Positions 15,924 through 28,024 are shown, counted from the stretch's first letter. The stretch: 64,000 bases of DNA from Rosenbergiella nectarea (GCF_900111105.1 NZ_FOGC01000005.1:96557-160556); one strand, 5' to 3'. A program made the numbers and translations. The notes: generated from the sequence alone by a model not told the origin.

Positions 15924-17991
15924 GTTGTATGCGCGATTACGTTTACCGACCCGTTGGAACGAGGTGGATTGGCAGATCTTAGCCGGCCCTATCTTAATTT
16001 TACTGATTTTGGCGATGATGGTTCTGCCGCTGCCCGCGATACTGTTGGATCTGTTTTTCACTTTCAATATCGCCTTATCGATTATGGTCTTACTGGTCGC
16101 GATGTTCACGCGTCGGACGTTAGAGTTTGCCGCCTTTCCCACTATTTTGCTCTTTGCCACGCTACTGCGATTAGCCCTCAATATTGCCTCAACACGGATC
16201 ATTCTATTAGAAGGTCACACCGGCGGCGCGGCGGCCGGCCAGGTGATTGAGGCGTTTGGCCATTTCTTGGTAGGCGGCAACTTTGCGATCGGTATCGTGG
16301 TCTTCATCATTCTCATCGTGATCAACTTTATGGTGATTACCAAGGGGGCCGGACGTATTGCTGAAGTCGGTGCACGCTTCGTTCTGGATGGAATGCCGGG
16401 TAAACAGATGGCTATCGATGCAGATCTTAACGCGGGGATCATTGGTGAAGACCAGGCAAAGCAACGTCGCCAAGAGGTGACTCAAGAGGCTGATTTTTAT
16501 GGTTCGATGGACGGTGCCAGTAAATTTGTGCGTGGCGATGCCATCGCTGGCATCATCATTATGGTGATAAACGTCGTGGGTGGCCTGTTGGTGGGCGTGG
16601 TGCAGCATGGCCTATCCGTCAGTCAAGCAGCCGAAACTTATACCTTATTGACCATCGGTGACGGGCTAGTGGCACAAATACCTGCGCTAGTGATCTCGAC
16701 TGCCGCAGGGGTCATTGTGACGCGCGTCAGTAATGATAGTAACGTCAGCGAGCAGATGGTCAGTCAGTTATTCAGTCGACCGCAAGTCATGGTACTGAGT
16801 GCCGGCGTAATTGGTCTGCTCGGGTTGGTCCCTGGGATGCCTAATGGCATTTTTCTGGTGTTTGCGGCGTTGTTACTCGGGCTAGCATGGTGGTTAAAAG
16901 GTAATGAAGCCAGCGTTGAAACCGCTACGCTATCGCCAACCGATCCGCAGCAAGCGCAGCCTATCGAGGCGAGCTGGCAGGATGTGGTAATCGAAGACGC
17001 GCTTGCCATGGAAGTGGGCTACCGACTGATACCGCTGGTGGATGAAGCGCAACAAGGGGAGTTACCGGGTAGGATCCGGGGCATTCGCAAAAAATTTGCG
17101 ACCAGCATGGGATTTTTGCCCCCGGGTATTTTTATATCAGATAACTTATCGCTAGCACCTGCCCATTATCGTATTTTATTAAAGGGAGTCACCATTGGGA
17201 TGGGGGATGTCTGGCCAGGGCGTTGGTTAGCCATTAACCCAGGTAGCGCGCGTGCCGATTTACCGGGTGAATCCACCCGAGATCCGGCCTTCGGTTTACC
17301 GGCGGTATGGATTGACGGTGCGCTAAAAGAACAGGCGCAAACGCTAGGTTTTACCGTTGTGGAGGCGAGTACCGTGATCGCCACGCATCTTAATCATCTA
17401 TTGAGTCAGCATGCTAGCGAATTATTTGGACGCCTAGAGGCGCAACAATTAATCGACCATGTCGCGAAGACTTTACCCGCACTAACCGATGGCATTATTC
17501 CTGACCTCTTATCGTTAACGACGGTACATAAGGTGCTGCAGAATTTGTTACGAGAACAGGTCTCGATTCGTGATATGCGGACTATTCTGGAAACCCTGAC
17601 TGAGCATGCCAGCACCACTCAAAATAGTCTGGAGTTAACCAGCGTGGTGCGGGTCGCCCTTGGCCGAGCGATCACCCAGCAATGGTTCCAAGACGATGAG
17701 ATGATTCAAGTGATCGGCCTATCCCCTGCACTGGAAGGATTATTACAGCAAGTAATGCGTAATGGGGGGGGGCTAGAGCCGGGACTGGCTGAGCAATTGG
17801 TGAGCCAAGCCGGTGAAGCGATCGCCCATCAAGAGTCGCTGGGGGTTACACCTGTCTTGTTGGTCGATAGCGCGTTACGACTCCTATTGGCACGGTATCT
17901 CCGCCGCCATTATCGGCAATTAGTGGTAATGTCGACGGTGGAATTGGTCAGTGAGAGACCAATACGCCAAACGGCTACGCTGGGGGATTGA
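15904..17991 (+). CDS. flhA: Flagellar type III export gate protein FlhA
   Basis: Up to 695 residues. FlhA is the ring-forming export gate. An N-terminal membrane domain (~8 segments to residue ~335) includes the conserved FHIPEP-family loop IAEVGARFVLDGMPGKQMAIDADL and TQEADFYGSMDGASKFVRGDA. The cytoplasmic domain binds substrates and chaperones. Five successive ATG codons (15904-15918) arise from the GAT repeat at the end of flhB, so the exact start is ambiguous; the last (15916) best matches the E. coli length. A run of nine G at 17764-17772 encodes Gly-Gly-Gly and is a potential slippage site. Confidence 0.96.
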   Translation: MMMMMNKLYARLRLPTRWNEVDWQILAGPILILLILAMMVLPLPAILLDLFFTFNIALSIMVLLVAMFTRRTLEFAAFPTILLFATLLRLALNIASTRIILLEGHTGGAAAGQVIEAFGHFLVGGNFAIGIVVFIILIVINFMVITKGAGRIAEVGARFVLDGMPGKQMAIDADLNAGIIGEDQAKQRRQEVTQEADFYGSMDGASKFVRGDAIAGIIIMVINVVGGLLVGVVQHGLSVSQAAETYTLLTIGDGLVAQIPALVISTAAGVIVTRVSNDSNVSEQMVSQLFSRPQVMVLSAGVIGLLGLVPGMPNGIFLVFAALLLGLAWWLKGNEASVETATLSPTDPQQAQPIEASWQDVVIEDALAMEVGYRLIPLVDEAQQGELPGRIRGIRKKFATSMGFLPPGIFISDNLSLAPAHYRILLKGVTIGMGDVWPGRWLAINPGSARADLPGESTRDPAFGLPAVWIDGALKEQAQTLGFTVVEASTVIATHLNHLLSQHASELFGRLEAQQLIDHVAKTLPALTDGIIPDLLSLTTVHKVLQNLLREQVSIRDMRTILETLTEHASTTQNSLELTSVVRVALGRAITQQWFQDDEMIQVIGLSPALEGLLQQVMRNGGGLEPGLAEQLVSQAGEAIAHQESLGVTPVLLVDSALRLLLARYLRRHYRQLVVMSTVELVSERPIRQTATLGD

Positions 17992-17992
17992 G

Positions 17993-18406
17993 ATGTGGCG
18001 GTGGTTAACACTGTGTCTACTCTTTGCGTTGACTAGCGGGGAGGGCAGAGCCACCATGGCCAGTGCCTCGCTAAGTCAACCCGGACAACGGCTGATGCAA
18101 AAAGGGCAGTGGTATAGCTTTCACTTAGGACAGCTGCCGAAGGATTATATCGGAACAATTCGTTCGCTAAGCTGGCAGATTAACAGTGCGGTAGCATGGC
18201 CCAAACCACCGACAATTTTTCTCTGCCTCAACCAATACTGTCAACGACTTGATACCGTTGCTGGACGCAGTATGCGTTTCGCAGGCCTAGCGAGTCGAGG
18301 CGAGTGGCAGTTCAAAATTCAACTTCCTGGCTACGGAGCGCAGCAACCCCCTATTCCGGTGCTCAATATTAATTTGACCGTAAACAGTCATATTGAAAAT
18401 GAGTAA
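17993..18406 (+). CDS. flhE: Flagellar protein FlhE (periplasmic)
   Basis: 137 residues, starting at the ATG one base after the flhA stop. A hydrophobic signal peptide (WLTLCLLFALTSG) is visible, then a small beta-rich domain with two cysteines (FLCLNQYCQ) as in E. coli FlhE, which is thought to limit proton leak through the export apparatus. Overall similarity is low; the assignment rests on position after flhA, size, signal peptide and the Cys pair. Last gene of flhBAE. Confidence 0.85.
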   Translation: MWRWLTLCLLFALTSGEGRATMASASLSQPGQRLMQKGQWYSFHLGQLPKDYIGTIRSLSWQINSAVAWPKPPTIFLCLNQYCQRLDTVAGRSMRFAGLASRGEWQFKIQLPGYGAQQPPIPVLNINLTVNSHIENE

Positions 18407-18494
18407 GGGGACAGAGGTAAGGGATGTGCTGGCAAAAATCTGAGGGATGGGTGCGGCCTTAGGGAAATCGTCAAAGATGTGACTGCTCCCCGCC

Positions 18495-18716
18495 CTAAAG
18501 GGCGAGGATTGCCAATTCACAGAGTCCAACTTTAGCCGCACTAAGCGCTTCGGGAATTACAGACTCTCCAAGGGCTAACACCGCTAGACTAGCGGCTTTT
18601 ATATTATTAGCAGCATTAATAATTAGATGAACCGATAAAGGGCATCTTTCACTGGATGTATTATTTAATGGACATCCCCCATAAGCCTTCTTTGCTATCG
18701 CCGAAGTATTACCCCC
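18495..18716 (-). pseudogene. Remnant of an IS200/IS605-type TnpB C-terminus
   Basis: A minus-strand frame of 73 codons with no ATG, bounded upstream by an in-frame TGA. Its middle reads INAANNIKAASLAVLALGES, the signature C-terminal segment of TnpB (normally D-x-NAARNI-x-A-x-x-LAVLACGE), but the expected catalytic Asp is Ile and only two of the zinc-finger cysteines survive. The frame ends in a TAG inside the palindrome CGCCCT-AA-AGGGCG (18491-18504), like the subterminal hairpins of these elements. I read it as a decayed insertion-sequence end. Confidence 0.65.
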
Positions 18717-18938
18717 TCACTTTGGTAAGAAAGGGTTAATTAATTCTGGATAGGTAAAGGCAATTCAGTAGGGTGTGATCATAATATTCAAAATTAATAT
18801 TAGGCTGATAATTATTCGTACCGATGTATATAAATGGCAAGTTTTGTATAAATATTGCGCTTAACGAAATCCTTATAGCCCCTTACGAAAAAATAATATA
18901 AGATTACTCTTTTTTTGCTGACTACTCAGGGGGAGTCA

Positions 18939-19928
18939 ATGTTTTTTGGTCAGGATTTAGTGAAAAGCAAGGTCGAATTTTCATCACTCGATGACAACGA
19001 GGAGTTGAATATCGCTTATGGCGCAGATGATAAGTTTATGTTTGGTGCTGGCGTATCAATCGAATCAGTAATTATCAATAACAAAAATAGAAAACTAAAA
19101 TTTCATATATTTACTGATGATATTTCCGCCGAAAACGCAGAGCGCTTGTCACTGATTTGTAAAAATCATAAAACCGCGATATACATCTACAATGTCAACG
19201 CTGAATCGATCAAAACGCTGCCATCAAACAAAGCGTGGAATCACGCAATCTACTTTCGCTTGATGATTGCCGACTACTTCCACCGCAAGGCCAATAGAGT
19301 GCTATATCTTGACTCAGATGTGTTCTGTAGCGGGGATATCGGTGACCTAATCGACTTGGACATCAGTGGCCATACGGTTGCCGCAGTAAACGATCCGAGC
19401 ACCAAACACATTATCAAAACAGACGAATTATTCTGTACTACGTTTGCGGAAAAGGGCTATTTCAATTCGGGCGTGATGCTTATAAATATCGATGAGTGGA
19501 ATAAGTGCAGCATCACAGAGAAATCAATGAAAATTCTTATAAATGATTGCGCGCTTAATGCTCTTACCTATTATGACCAAGATGCTATCAACGTAGCGAC
19601 TTGCGGAAGTGTATTATTTATAGATAATACTTTCAATTATATCATTGACCTTAATTACAAATATAAATGTGATGAAAATTTAGCCCATAAGCAAGCATCG
19701 TTATTTCATTTTGTCGGGCTAACTAAACCCTGGCACGAATGGTCAGAATTCTATGATGAATGCAAGCCTTTTAGGGTGGCGAAATTATCCTCTCCTTGGT
19801 GTGATGAACCGTTAATGTCTCCTTGCACAAAACATAACTATAAATATGCTGCGAAACATTACAAGTTCAATGGTCGATATTTTAGGGCATTGTGTAATTA
19901 CATGAAGTATAAAACGCTGAGTGGATAA
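18939..19928 (+). CDS. GT8-family LPS core glycosyltransferase (WaaI/WaaJ-like)
   Basis: 329 residues from the ATG at 18939, which has GGGGAG just upstream; an in-frame TTG eight codons earlier is less likely. The GT8 architecture is clear: NIAYGADDKFM near the N-terminus, FHIFTDD, the metal and nucleotide-sugar DxD motif at 125-127 (LYLDSDVF), GYFNSGVMLIN, and HFVGLTKPW at 257-265. Such enzymes add glucose or galactose from UDP-sugars to the outer core of lipopolysaccharide. The exact linkage cannot be told. The next gene, an O-antigen-ligase-like protein, supports an LPS role. The pair sits between flhE and argS, not a usual LPS location, suggesting acquisition. Confidence 0.88.
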   Translation: MFFGQDLVKSKVEFSSLDDNEELNIAYGADDKFMFGAGVSIESVIINNKNRKLKFHIFTDDISAENAERLSLICKNHKTAIYIYNVNAESIKTLPSNKAWNHAIYFRLMIADYFHRKANRVLYLDSDVFCSGDIGDLIDLDISGHTVAAVNDPSTKHIIKTDELFCTTFAEKGYFNSGVMLINIDEWNKCSITEKSMKILINDCALNALTYYDQDAINVATCGSVLFIDNTFNYIIDLNYKYKCDENLAHKQASLFHFVGLTKPWHEWSEFYDECKPFRVAKLSSPWCDEPLMSPCTKHNYKYAAKHYKFNGRYFRALCNYMKYKTLSG

Positions 19929-19929
19929 G

Positions 19930-21198
19930 ATGAGTAAGCGTGAATTTTTTTATGGTATTAGCATGCTGCTATTGCCTATTATCGCTTTTCTGGCGCCTAC
20001 AGAATGGATAATGGGACGAAATGCAATGTTTCTCGCATTATTCATACTCACTATACAGTTTGTCGTGTGTCGGGAAAGTGGCTACCCGCTTAACAAGACA
20101 TGGGTACTGATTGCGGCGACGGTCGGCTGCATCTCACTTTGCCAGCTAGGGTGGGTCGTCCACTTCGGGGATAAGAGCGTAACAGGGTTGTTGGCCAATA
20201 CCCAATACGCTAAAACTTACAAATTCTTGATGCCTTTTTCTTTGTTAGTTTTCCTCACTAGTGCCATCCCTAACAAAGTTATTTATCGTTTCCGTTTCGC
20301 GCTGTTAGGGATGATCTGCCTAGCTTTTGGCGTCGGGGCGGGTGAGGGGATCTATACCTACTTTAGTGAAAGCAGCGCACGGGCTAATATTGGCGGTATA
20401 TCGACGACGGCGGCCTATCTCGCCACGATTCAAGGGCTGCTGTGTATCTATGCAATCAATACAATCGCGGTACGCTATAAGCGATGTTTAATGGCTCTGG
20501 TGAGTATAGTAACCTTCACCATTATCGTTATGACAGGTACGCGCAGCGCAACGCTATTATTCCCAATAATCTTGCTATTTATGATCTTAAAAAGCATGGC
20601 GTTAAAGGACGTTATCAAGATCGTCCCAGCCTTCATCGCGCTGCTAACTGTTCCTGTAATCGCTTCGCATCAAATAAGAGATAGATTCGTTGAGGCATAT
20701 CATGAGATTAGCCATGAAAGCACGAATAATAGTACCTCTATTGGATCACGGTTTAGCATGTGGAATTCTGGTCTGTCGACGTCCAGTAAGCACCTGTTGG
20801 GGCAGAGTGCCGAATCCCGATTTAACGACATAACGCAGTATATTAACGCTAACGAAAAGGGCAATGCTGAAGCGCTGCGTAACATTCCTTATCACCTGCA
20901 TAATGAACTGATAGATATCGCTTCGCTACAAGGTATCATTCCGGCTGCCTTTATGCTGACGTTTTATGCGCTCACGATCATGGCCTTTAGAAAGCAGGGT
21001 AGAACGGACTTGGCGGCTTTTACGTTTACTTTGCCAATAGTTGTCTTTGGTATCGGGGATGTGTTGATGATATACCCAAAAGCGATATTCTGTGTGTTCG
21101 CAGCGTTGTGCCTATACAGCTTGCTTATTAGGATAGATAGCGAAGTCAGCACCCAGGCTGAGAATTCATCCAAAGCAGTGACCCCCGAAGTTTATTAA
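19930..21198 (+). CDS. O-antigen ligase-like membrane protein (WaaL/Wzy_C family)
   Basis: 422 residues, about 10-12 hydrophobic segments with a long periplasmic loop (~255-325). The Wzy_C/O-antigen ligase signature is present: Arg205 in MTGTRSATLLFP and His322/His324 in YHLHNELIDIASLQG, corresponding to the conserved Arg and His of WaaL. WaaL moves undecaprenyl-linked O-antigen onto lipid A-core in the periplasm. It begins one base after the stop of the glycosyltransferase, so they form one unit. A polymerase (Wzy) role cannot be excluded from sequence alone. Confidence 0.8.
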   Translation: MSKREFFYGISMLLLPIIAFLAPTEWIMGRNAMFLALFILTIQFVVCRESGYPLNKTWVLIAATVGCISLCQLGWVVHFGDKSVTGLLANTQYAKTYKFLMPFSLLVFLTSAIPNKVIYRFRFALLGMICLAFGVGAGEGIYTYFSESSARANIGGISTTAAYLATIQGLLCIYAINTIAVRYKRCLMALVSIVTFTIIVMTGTRSATLLFPIILLFMILKSMALKDVIKIVPAFIALLTVPVIASHQIRDRFVEAYHEISHESTNNSTSIGSRFSMWNSGLSTSSKHLLGQSAESRFNDITQYINANEKGNAEALRNIPYHLHNELIDIASLQGIIPAAFMLTFYALTIMAFRKQGRTDLAAFTFTLPIVVFGIGDVLMIYPKAIFCVFAALCLYSLLIRIDSEVSTQAENSSKAVTPEVY

Positions 21199-21754
21199 CC
21201 GACAATAAGCAGGGTTATATCTCGATGGCTAGGCAAAATATTCATCTGAATTTAGGCTGTTTTTTGGATGCCGTAGCACAGCTATTCTTGCCGCAATGCA
21301 GCGGAATGTTGATTGTAGCCGCCTATACTGCCAGTAAGCGAGGATGTAACGAAGGGATAAAATAGTCAAGGATGTTCCCAGTACTCCATGCCATGTAGTC
21401 ACAAACGCTGAAGAGGGGCTTTAGGCGATACGCGCAGTAAAAAAAGCTTCAAGCCTCGACCCGGGAATAGTGGATTTTTCGCAGTGATACCTCGTAGTGG
21501 GTACTCCTAGCATGGTAATTACGTTGTCGTAAAAAGTGCTGAGGGGAAGAACAGAAAAGAATTGCTGAAATATTCCATTCTTACAAAGAAAGGTCTCGCT
21601 ATCATTGTAAATGTCTGGTTATGCGTAACGGAGAGGTAGCGTTTACTTTATTGAGTGCCCCCTAAAACCCCGCCCTGTAGGGCGGGAGTAAGTCTACATC
21701 ATAGCGTTAGCACAACACTATCGTGGGACGTCCGACAAGATCCTGTTTACTTTC
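21199..21754. other. Gene-free junction between the LPS insert and argS
   Basis: 556 bp with no frame I can recognise as a gene. Near its right end, 21669-21686 is a GC hairpin (CCCGCCC-TGTA-GGGCGGG). On the minus strand it is followed by GTTTTAG and could terminate argS. Its core also resembles the hairpin at the TnpB remnant left of the insert. Short fragments that translate like transposase debris exist, but none is convincing. Confidence 0.5.
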
Positions 21755-23485
21755 TTACATCCGCTCGACGGTCCCAATACCGAGAAGATCTAAGCCACTC
21801 TTAATCGTTCTAGCGGTTAGCGCGGCGAGTTTTAGGCGCGATTGACGGCTACTCTCATCCTGTGCGGTTAACACTGGGCAGTGCTCATAGAAACTTGAGA
21901 ACAGCACGGCAACGTCGTATAAGTAAGCACAGAGCACATGGGGTGTCCCTTCACGGGCCACTTGCTGTAAGGTCTCTTCGAATTGCAGTAAACGGGTCGC
22001 TAAAGCGGCTTCACGTGATTCTGTCAGGACAAGCGGTCCTTGTAGCGATTGCTCATCGATACCTGCCTTGCGGAAGATAGACAATACACGCGTGTAAGCA
22101 TATTGCAGATAGGGTGCGGTGTTGCCTTCAAAAGAGAGCATATTGTCCCAATCGAACACATAATCCGTGGTACGGTTTTTAGAGAGGTCAGCATATTTTA
22201 CTGCACCAATACCAATAACTTCTGCGAGACGATTTAACGTCTGCGCGTCCATCTCAGGATTTTTCTCTTTCACCAAGGTTAATGCACGCTCGTGCGCCTC
22301 ATCCAGCAGGTCTACCAGACGAATTGTCCCGCCTGCGCGAGTTTTGAATGGACGACCGTCTTTCCCTAACATCATACCGAACATATGGTGCTCTAAGGGT
22401 ACCGACTCAGGCACATAGCCTGCTTTACGGACAATGGTCCAGGCTTGCATGAGATGCTGATGCTGGCGAGAATCGATATAGTAAATGACCCGTTCCGCTT
22501 TTAAGGTTTCATAACGGTACTTCGCGCAAGCAATATCCGTCGTCGTATAGAGGTAACCGCCATCTTTCTTCTGGATAATAACGCCCATTGGTTCACCTTC
22601 TTTATTGGTGAACTCATCAAGGAACACTACGGTCGCGCCTTCGCTTTCAACCGCTAAGCCTTTCTGTTTGAGATCGGCGACAATGCTGGGCAACATGCTG
22701 TTATATAGGCTCTCACCCATTACGTTTTCAGCGGATAAGCTTACGTTTAGGCGGTCGTAATTACGTTGGTTCTGTTCCATGGTGATATCGACCAACTTGC
22801 GCCACATTTTTAGGCAGTACTCATCACCACTTTGTAGTTTGACGACATAACTGCGCGCGCGCACCGCAAAGTCTTCATCTTCGTCGTAGGCAATTTTCGC
22901 TGCACGATAGAATGCCTCGAAATCTTGTAGCGCAATTTCGGCGGAGTGATCCGCTTGCTGCTGTTCAAGATAGGCAATCAACATACCAAATTGGGTGCCC
23001 CAGTCGCCGAGGTGGTTGGCGCGAATAACGTTATGGCCAAGTTTCTCGAGAGTCCGGACGGTTGCATCACCGATAATGGTTGAGCGTAAGTGTCCGACAT
23101 GCATCTCTTTCGCGACATTCGGCGCGGAGTAATCGACGACAATGGTCTGCGGCGTAACAGGAGCAAGATTGAGGTGCTCAGAGCTTAGCGCTTGTTCAAC
23201 CTCGGTGGCGAGCCACTGTGGGTCAAGGAAGATGTTGATAAAACCTGGGCCGGCGATGTCGATTTTGTGAGCAATGCCGCTCAGTGAAAGGTGTTCAACG
23301 ACCTTTTCGGCGAGTTGTCGGGGAGGCATACCCAGTCGTTTCGCGGCACCCATAATACCATTGACTTGGTAATCACCAAATTGTGGCTTCGCGGATTGAC
23401 GGATGAGGGGTTCGCTATCGGCGGGAGCGCCGGCAGCCACCATAGCCTGACTAACTTTGTCGCAGAGAAGAGCCTGAATATTCAC
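21755..23485 (-). CDS. argS: Arginine--tRNA ligase
   Basis: 576 residues (E. coli 577), class I synthetase charging tRNA-Arg. The N-terminal additional domain begins [21 protein letters not shown]; the HIGH-type motif is [20 protein letters not shown]; and [17 protein letters not shown] stands in the KMSKS region as usual for ArgRS. The C-terminal DALR anticodon-binding domain follows. The start is a GTG at 23485, aligning exactly with E. coli MNIQALL; an in-frame upstream extension of 43 codons has no family similarity. Confidence 0.96.
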   Translation of the reverse strand: MNIQALLCDKVSQAMVAAGAPADSEPLIRQSAKPQFGDYQVNGIMGAAKRLGMPPRQLAEKVVEHLSLSGIAHKIDIAGPGFINIFLDPQWLATEVEQALSSEHLNLAPVTPQTIVVDYSAPNVAKEMHVGHLRSTIIGDATVRTLEKLGHNVIRANHLGDWGTQFGMLIAYLEQQQADHSAEIALQDFEAFYRAAKIAYDEDEDFAVRARSYVVKLQSGDEYCLKMWRKLVDITMEQNQRNYDRLNVSLSAENVMGESLYNSMLPSIVADLKQKGLAVESEGATVVFLDEFTNKEGEPMGVIIQKKDGGYLYTTTDIACAKYRYETLKAERVIYYIDSRQHQHLMQAWTIVRKAGYVPESVPLEHHMFGMMLGKDGRPFKTRAGGTIRLVDLLDEAHERALTLVKEKNPEMDAQTLNRLAEVIGIGAVKYADLSKNRTTDYVFDWDNMLSFEGNTAPYLQYAYTRVLSIFRKAGIDEQSLQGPLVLTESREAALATRLLQFEETLQQVAREGTPHVLCAYLYDVAVLFSSFYEHCPVLTAQDESSRQSRLKLAALTARTIKSGLDLLGIGTVERM

Positions 23486-23713
23486 CGGTATACCTTTATC
23501 AATTGAGTGCATGGCAAGCCATACAGCACAGGATGTCGAAACATCGAAACGTAATAAGTTTAATGGTCGAGCAGTATACGTAAAAAAGCCTAGGGCGTCA
23601 GCCACCATCTTCATTTGTCGTGCAGAGGGGTTGAAATTAATCCCTTTGCGACTTTACAGCCAGTGTGCGGGGCGCGAAAATAACAGAACCGATATTAATC
23701 ACAGCAGGGCATT

Positions 23714-24268
23714 ATGCATCCACTCTTTATCTCTCTTCCTGAGTTAGCCGACGACCTCTCCCAGTTTGAACAGAAATTATCTTCTTTTACGCAGCAACTG
23801 GGGCTTAACTTGAGTGAGTTAACCCTTGACCATATTTCGTTACGTTGTCACCAAGACCGGACGGCAGAACGCTGGGCGATGGCCTTATCACAACACGGCC
23901 ATTGTTTTTCGGAGGCGGTCATTGGCGGGCGACCTATCCACCTCTATCGACTGGTAGAACCTTTAGTGCTGCTGAATCACCCTATTGCGATTGTCGAGCT
24001 GCCTTGGCCAGGCGAAAAACGTTACCGTCATGAAGGATGGGAGCATGTTGAAGTGGTATTGCCGGGAGCGCCGGAACAGATTGGCCAACGAGCCATGGCG
24101 TTAATCGATGACCGCGGCTTAGTCATGCCCGGTATCAGTGTTAAAACACGCCGCCCGGAGGCGAAAGCCGGGGCACTGGATAACACGACCTTGGCAGTCA
24201 CTAATGGCGAGATTACGCTGAAATTTCATACTTATCCCATCGATGAAGTGGTCGCCAGCGAACAGTAA
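23714..24268 (+). CDS. yecM: VOC-superfamily protein YecM
   Basis: 184 residues (E. coli YecM 188). It has the fold of the glyoxalase/dioxygenase (VOC) group: LDHISLRC near the N-terminus, HLYRL and ELPWPGEKRYRHEGWEHVEVV in the middle, and LKFHTYPIDEVV at the end, supplying the metal-type His/Glu residues. Substrate and reaction are not known. It is divergent from argS, as in E. coli. Confidence 0.9.
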   Translation: MHPLFISLPELADDLSQFEQKLSSFTQQLGLNLSELTLDHISLRCHQDRTAERWAMALSQHGHCFSEAVIGGRPIHLYRLVEPLVLLNHPIAIVELPWPGEKRYRHEGWEHVEVVLPGAPEQIGQRAMALIDDRGLVMPGISVKTRRPEAKAGALDNTTLAVTNGEITLKFHTYPIDEVVASEQ

Positions 24269-24276
24269 AAGATGAC

Positions 24277-25413
24277 TTAGGCCTGTTCAACGGCGTTGCA
24301 CAGGCGGGTCAAGGCTTCATCAAGCCGCGAGCGACAACATCCAAAATTGAGCCGTACTGCTTGGGGATCGCCGTATGCCGCGCCCGCAGTCAGTCCTAAG
24401 CCATGCTGTTCCATCCAGTGGTGGGGATCGGCTTGCTGTAATCCTGAGGCATCAATCCACGCCAAGAACCCGGCATCGGGAACGACCATTCGTAAGGCCG
24501 GCAACTGGAGTAATGACTCAGCCAAATGATCACGATTTCCCCGTAAGTAGTGACGCTGGGCGACTAACCACGCCTCGCTCTGTTGCCACGCAGCACAGGT
24601 CGCCACAAGCCCGAGACTATTTGGAACGGCCATACGCTGCGCCACTGCACGGCGAACGCGTTCACGGAGCGGGTTATTGGGGATAATGGCGACGGCACAG
24701 CCCAACCCCGCAAGATTAAACGCCTTAGCGGCGGAGAGTAAGGTGATCGAACGTTGTGCACTATCCGCCGACAGCGAGGCGAAGGGAATATGTCTACGTT
24801 CCGGATCAAGCAATAAATCCGCATGGATCTCATCGCTACAGACCCAGAGGTCATAATGTTCGGCATACTCTGCGAGATGGTGTAAGGCCTCGCGGGAATA
24901 ACTTTTCCCACCTGGGTTGTGGGGATTACAGATAAACAGCAAGCGCTCTTGCGGTGTTAGAGCCGGAAGGGGGGCATACAGGAAATCGGGCTGATCAAAT
25001 AACGGATAAGGGATCAACCGTTGCGCTCGCTGGGCATTGTGGGCACTTTGCGTAAAAGGAGGATAGATCGGCGTGTGGCAAAGGGAGCTTTGGTCGGCCG
25101 AGAGGAGGCACTCTTGTAATAAACTAAAAACGGGTTTTATTCCGGAAAGGGGAAGAACCCAGTCCGGGTCGATTGTCCAATGGTACTGCTTTTCAACCCA
25201 CTGTGCCGCGGCCTTTGCCAGTGCACCTTGATCATCGGCATAACCAAATACCCCCTGTTCAACCCGCTCAGATAATGCTTGTTGAATGGCGGGTGCCGCG
25301 CGAAAGTCAGTATCCGCTATCCACATCGGAATGATATCTTGATCTCGATATTTGAGCCATTTTTCACTGTCAGTGTGATATCGCTCGACTCTTTCATCAA
25401 AATTAAATGACAT
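24277..25413 (-). CDS. PatB/MalY-family C-S lyase (cystathionine beta-lyase type)
   Basis: 378 residues, a fold-type I PLP enzyme. Visible: [20 protein letters not shown], the substrate pocket [12 protein letters not shown]-binding SDEIHADL, and Schiff-base Lys in [14 protein letters not shown]. This pattern is PatB/MalY: beta-elimination of cystathionine or cysteine conjugates to thiol, pyruvate and ammonia. The ATG at 25413 has GGAG upstream and gives the family N-terminus [19 protein letters not shown]; a longer frame upstream overlaps the cutC leader. E. coli has no such gene here (yecM is followed by cutC), so this is lineage-specific content. It is convergent with yecM. Confidence 0.88.
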   Translation of the reverse strand: MSFNFDERVERYHTDSEKWLKYRDQDIIPMWIADTDFRAAPAIQQALSERVEQGVFGYADDQGALAKAAAQWVEKQYHWTIDPDWVLPLSGIKPVFSLLQECLLSADQSSLCHTPIYPPFTQSAHNAQRAQRLIPYPLFDQPDFLYAPLPALTPQERLLFICNPHNPGGKSYSREALHHLAEYAEHYDLWVCSDEIHADLLLDPERRHIPFASLSADSAQRSITLLSAAKAFNLAGLGCAVAIIPNNPLRERVRRAVAQRMAVPNSLGLVATCAAWQQSEAWLVAQRHYLRGNRDHLAESLLQLPALRMVVPDAGFLAWIDASGLQQADPHHWMEQHGLGLTAGAAYGDPQAVRLNFGCCRSRLDEALTRLCNAVEQA

Positions 25414-26270
25414 CTGTACTCCAGGCGGGTATGAAGGAAGAGGCGCTATGCACAGTAGCATATCCATTAGGTCTGACAAAGGAATCGACTATGCCGACTT
25501 TAGAAATATGCTGTTATGGCTTAGATTGCGCACTTGCCGCTTCGCAGGCAGGGGCTGATCGCATTGAACTCTGTGCCGCGCCACAAGAAGGTGGGCTCAC
25601 TACTTCGCTTGGCGTATTGCGTGAAGCCCGCTCACAAATTCATATCCCCGTCCATCCTATTGTACGGCCTCGAAGCGGTGACTTTTGCTATAGCGAGCAG
25701 GAGTTCAAGATCATGTTGTCAGATATCGCGCAGATCCGTGATATGGGCTTCCCCGGTGTCGTCACGGGGATCCTCTCTCCAGAAGGCCTGCTCGATAAAA
25801 CGAGAATGGTAAAGATAATGGCTGTTGCAAAAGGGATGGCGGTGACTTTCCACCGTGCATTCGATCTCTGCAGCAATCCTTATCGAACCTATCACGAATT
25901 GGCCGAACTGAATGTGGCGCGAATATTAACCTCCGGACAGCAACAGTCAGCTGAGGCGGGTCTTAGTCTATTACAAGAGCTTAACGCGCTAGGATCTGGC
26001 CCGATCATTATGGTTGGCGCCGGTGTTCGCTTAGCCAATTTACCAAAGTTTCTCGAAGCGGGAATTCAAGAAGTTCATAGCTCCGCCAGTCGATTGGTAC
26101 CTTCTGCGATGCGTTATTGTAAGGCGGGAGTCTCGATGTGTTCAGATAAAACAACGGACGAATATTTACGCACCGAGGTCGATCCCGCCGTGGTGGAGGC
26201 GATGCAAACGCTGATTCGCTTGCAAGGTGATGTGCCGCCACTTACGGCAGCAGAACATCACTCTAGCCGC

Positions 26271-28024
<1,754 letters not shown>

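Noticed and set aside
21240-21350. Possible transposase fragment after the ligase gene
   Set aside because: A short frame looks vaguely transposase-like, but I could not tie it to any family.
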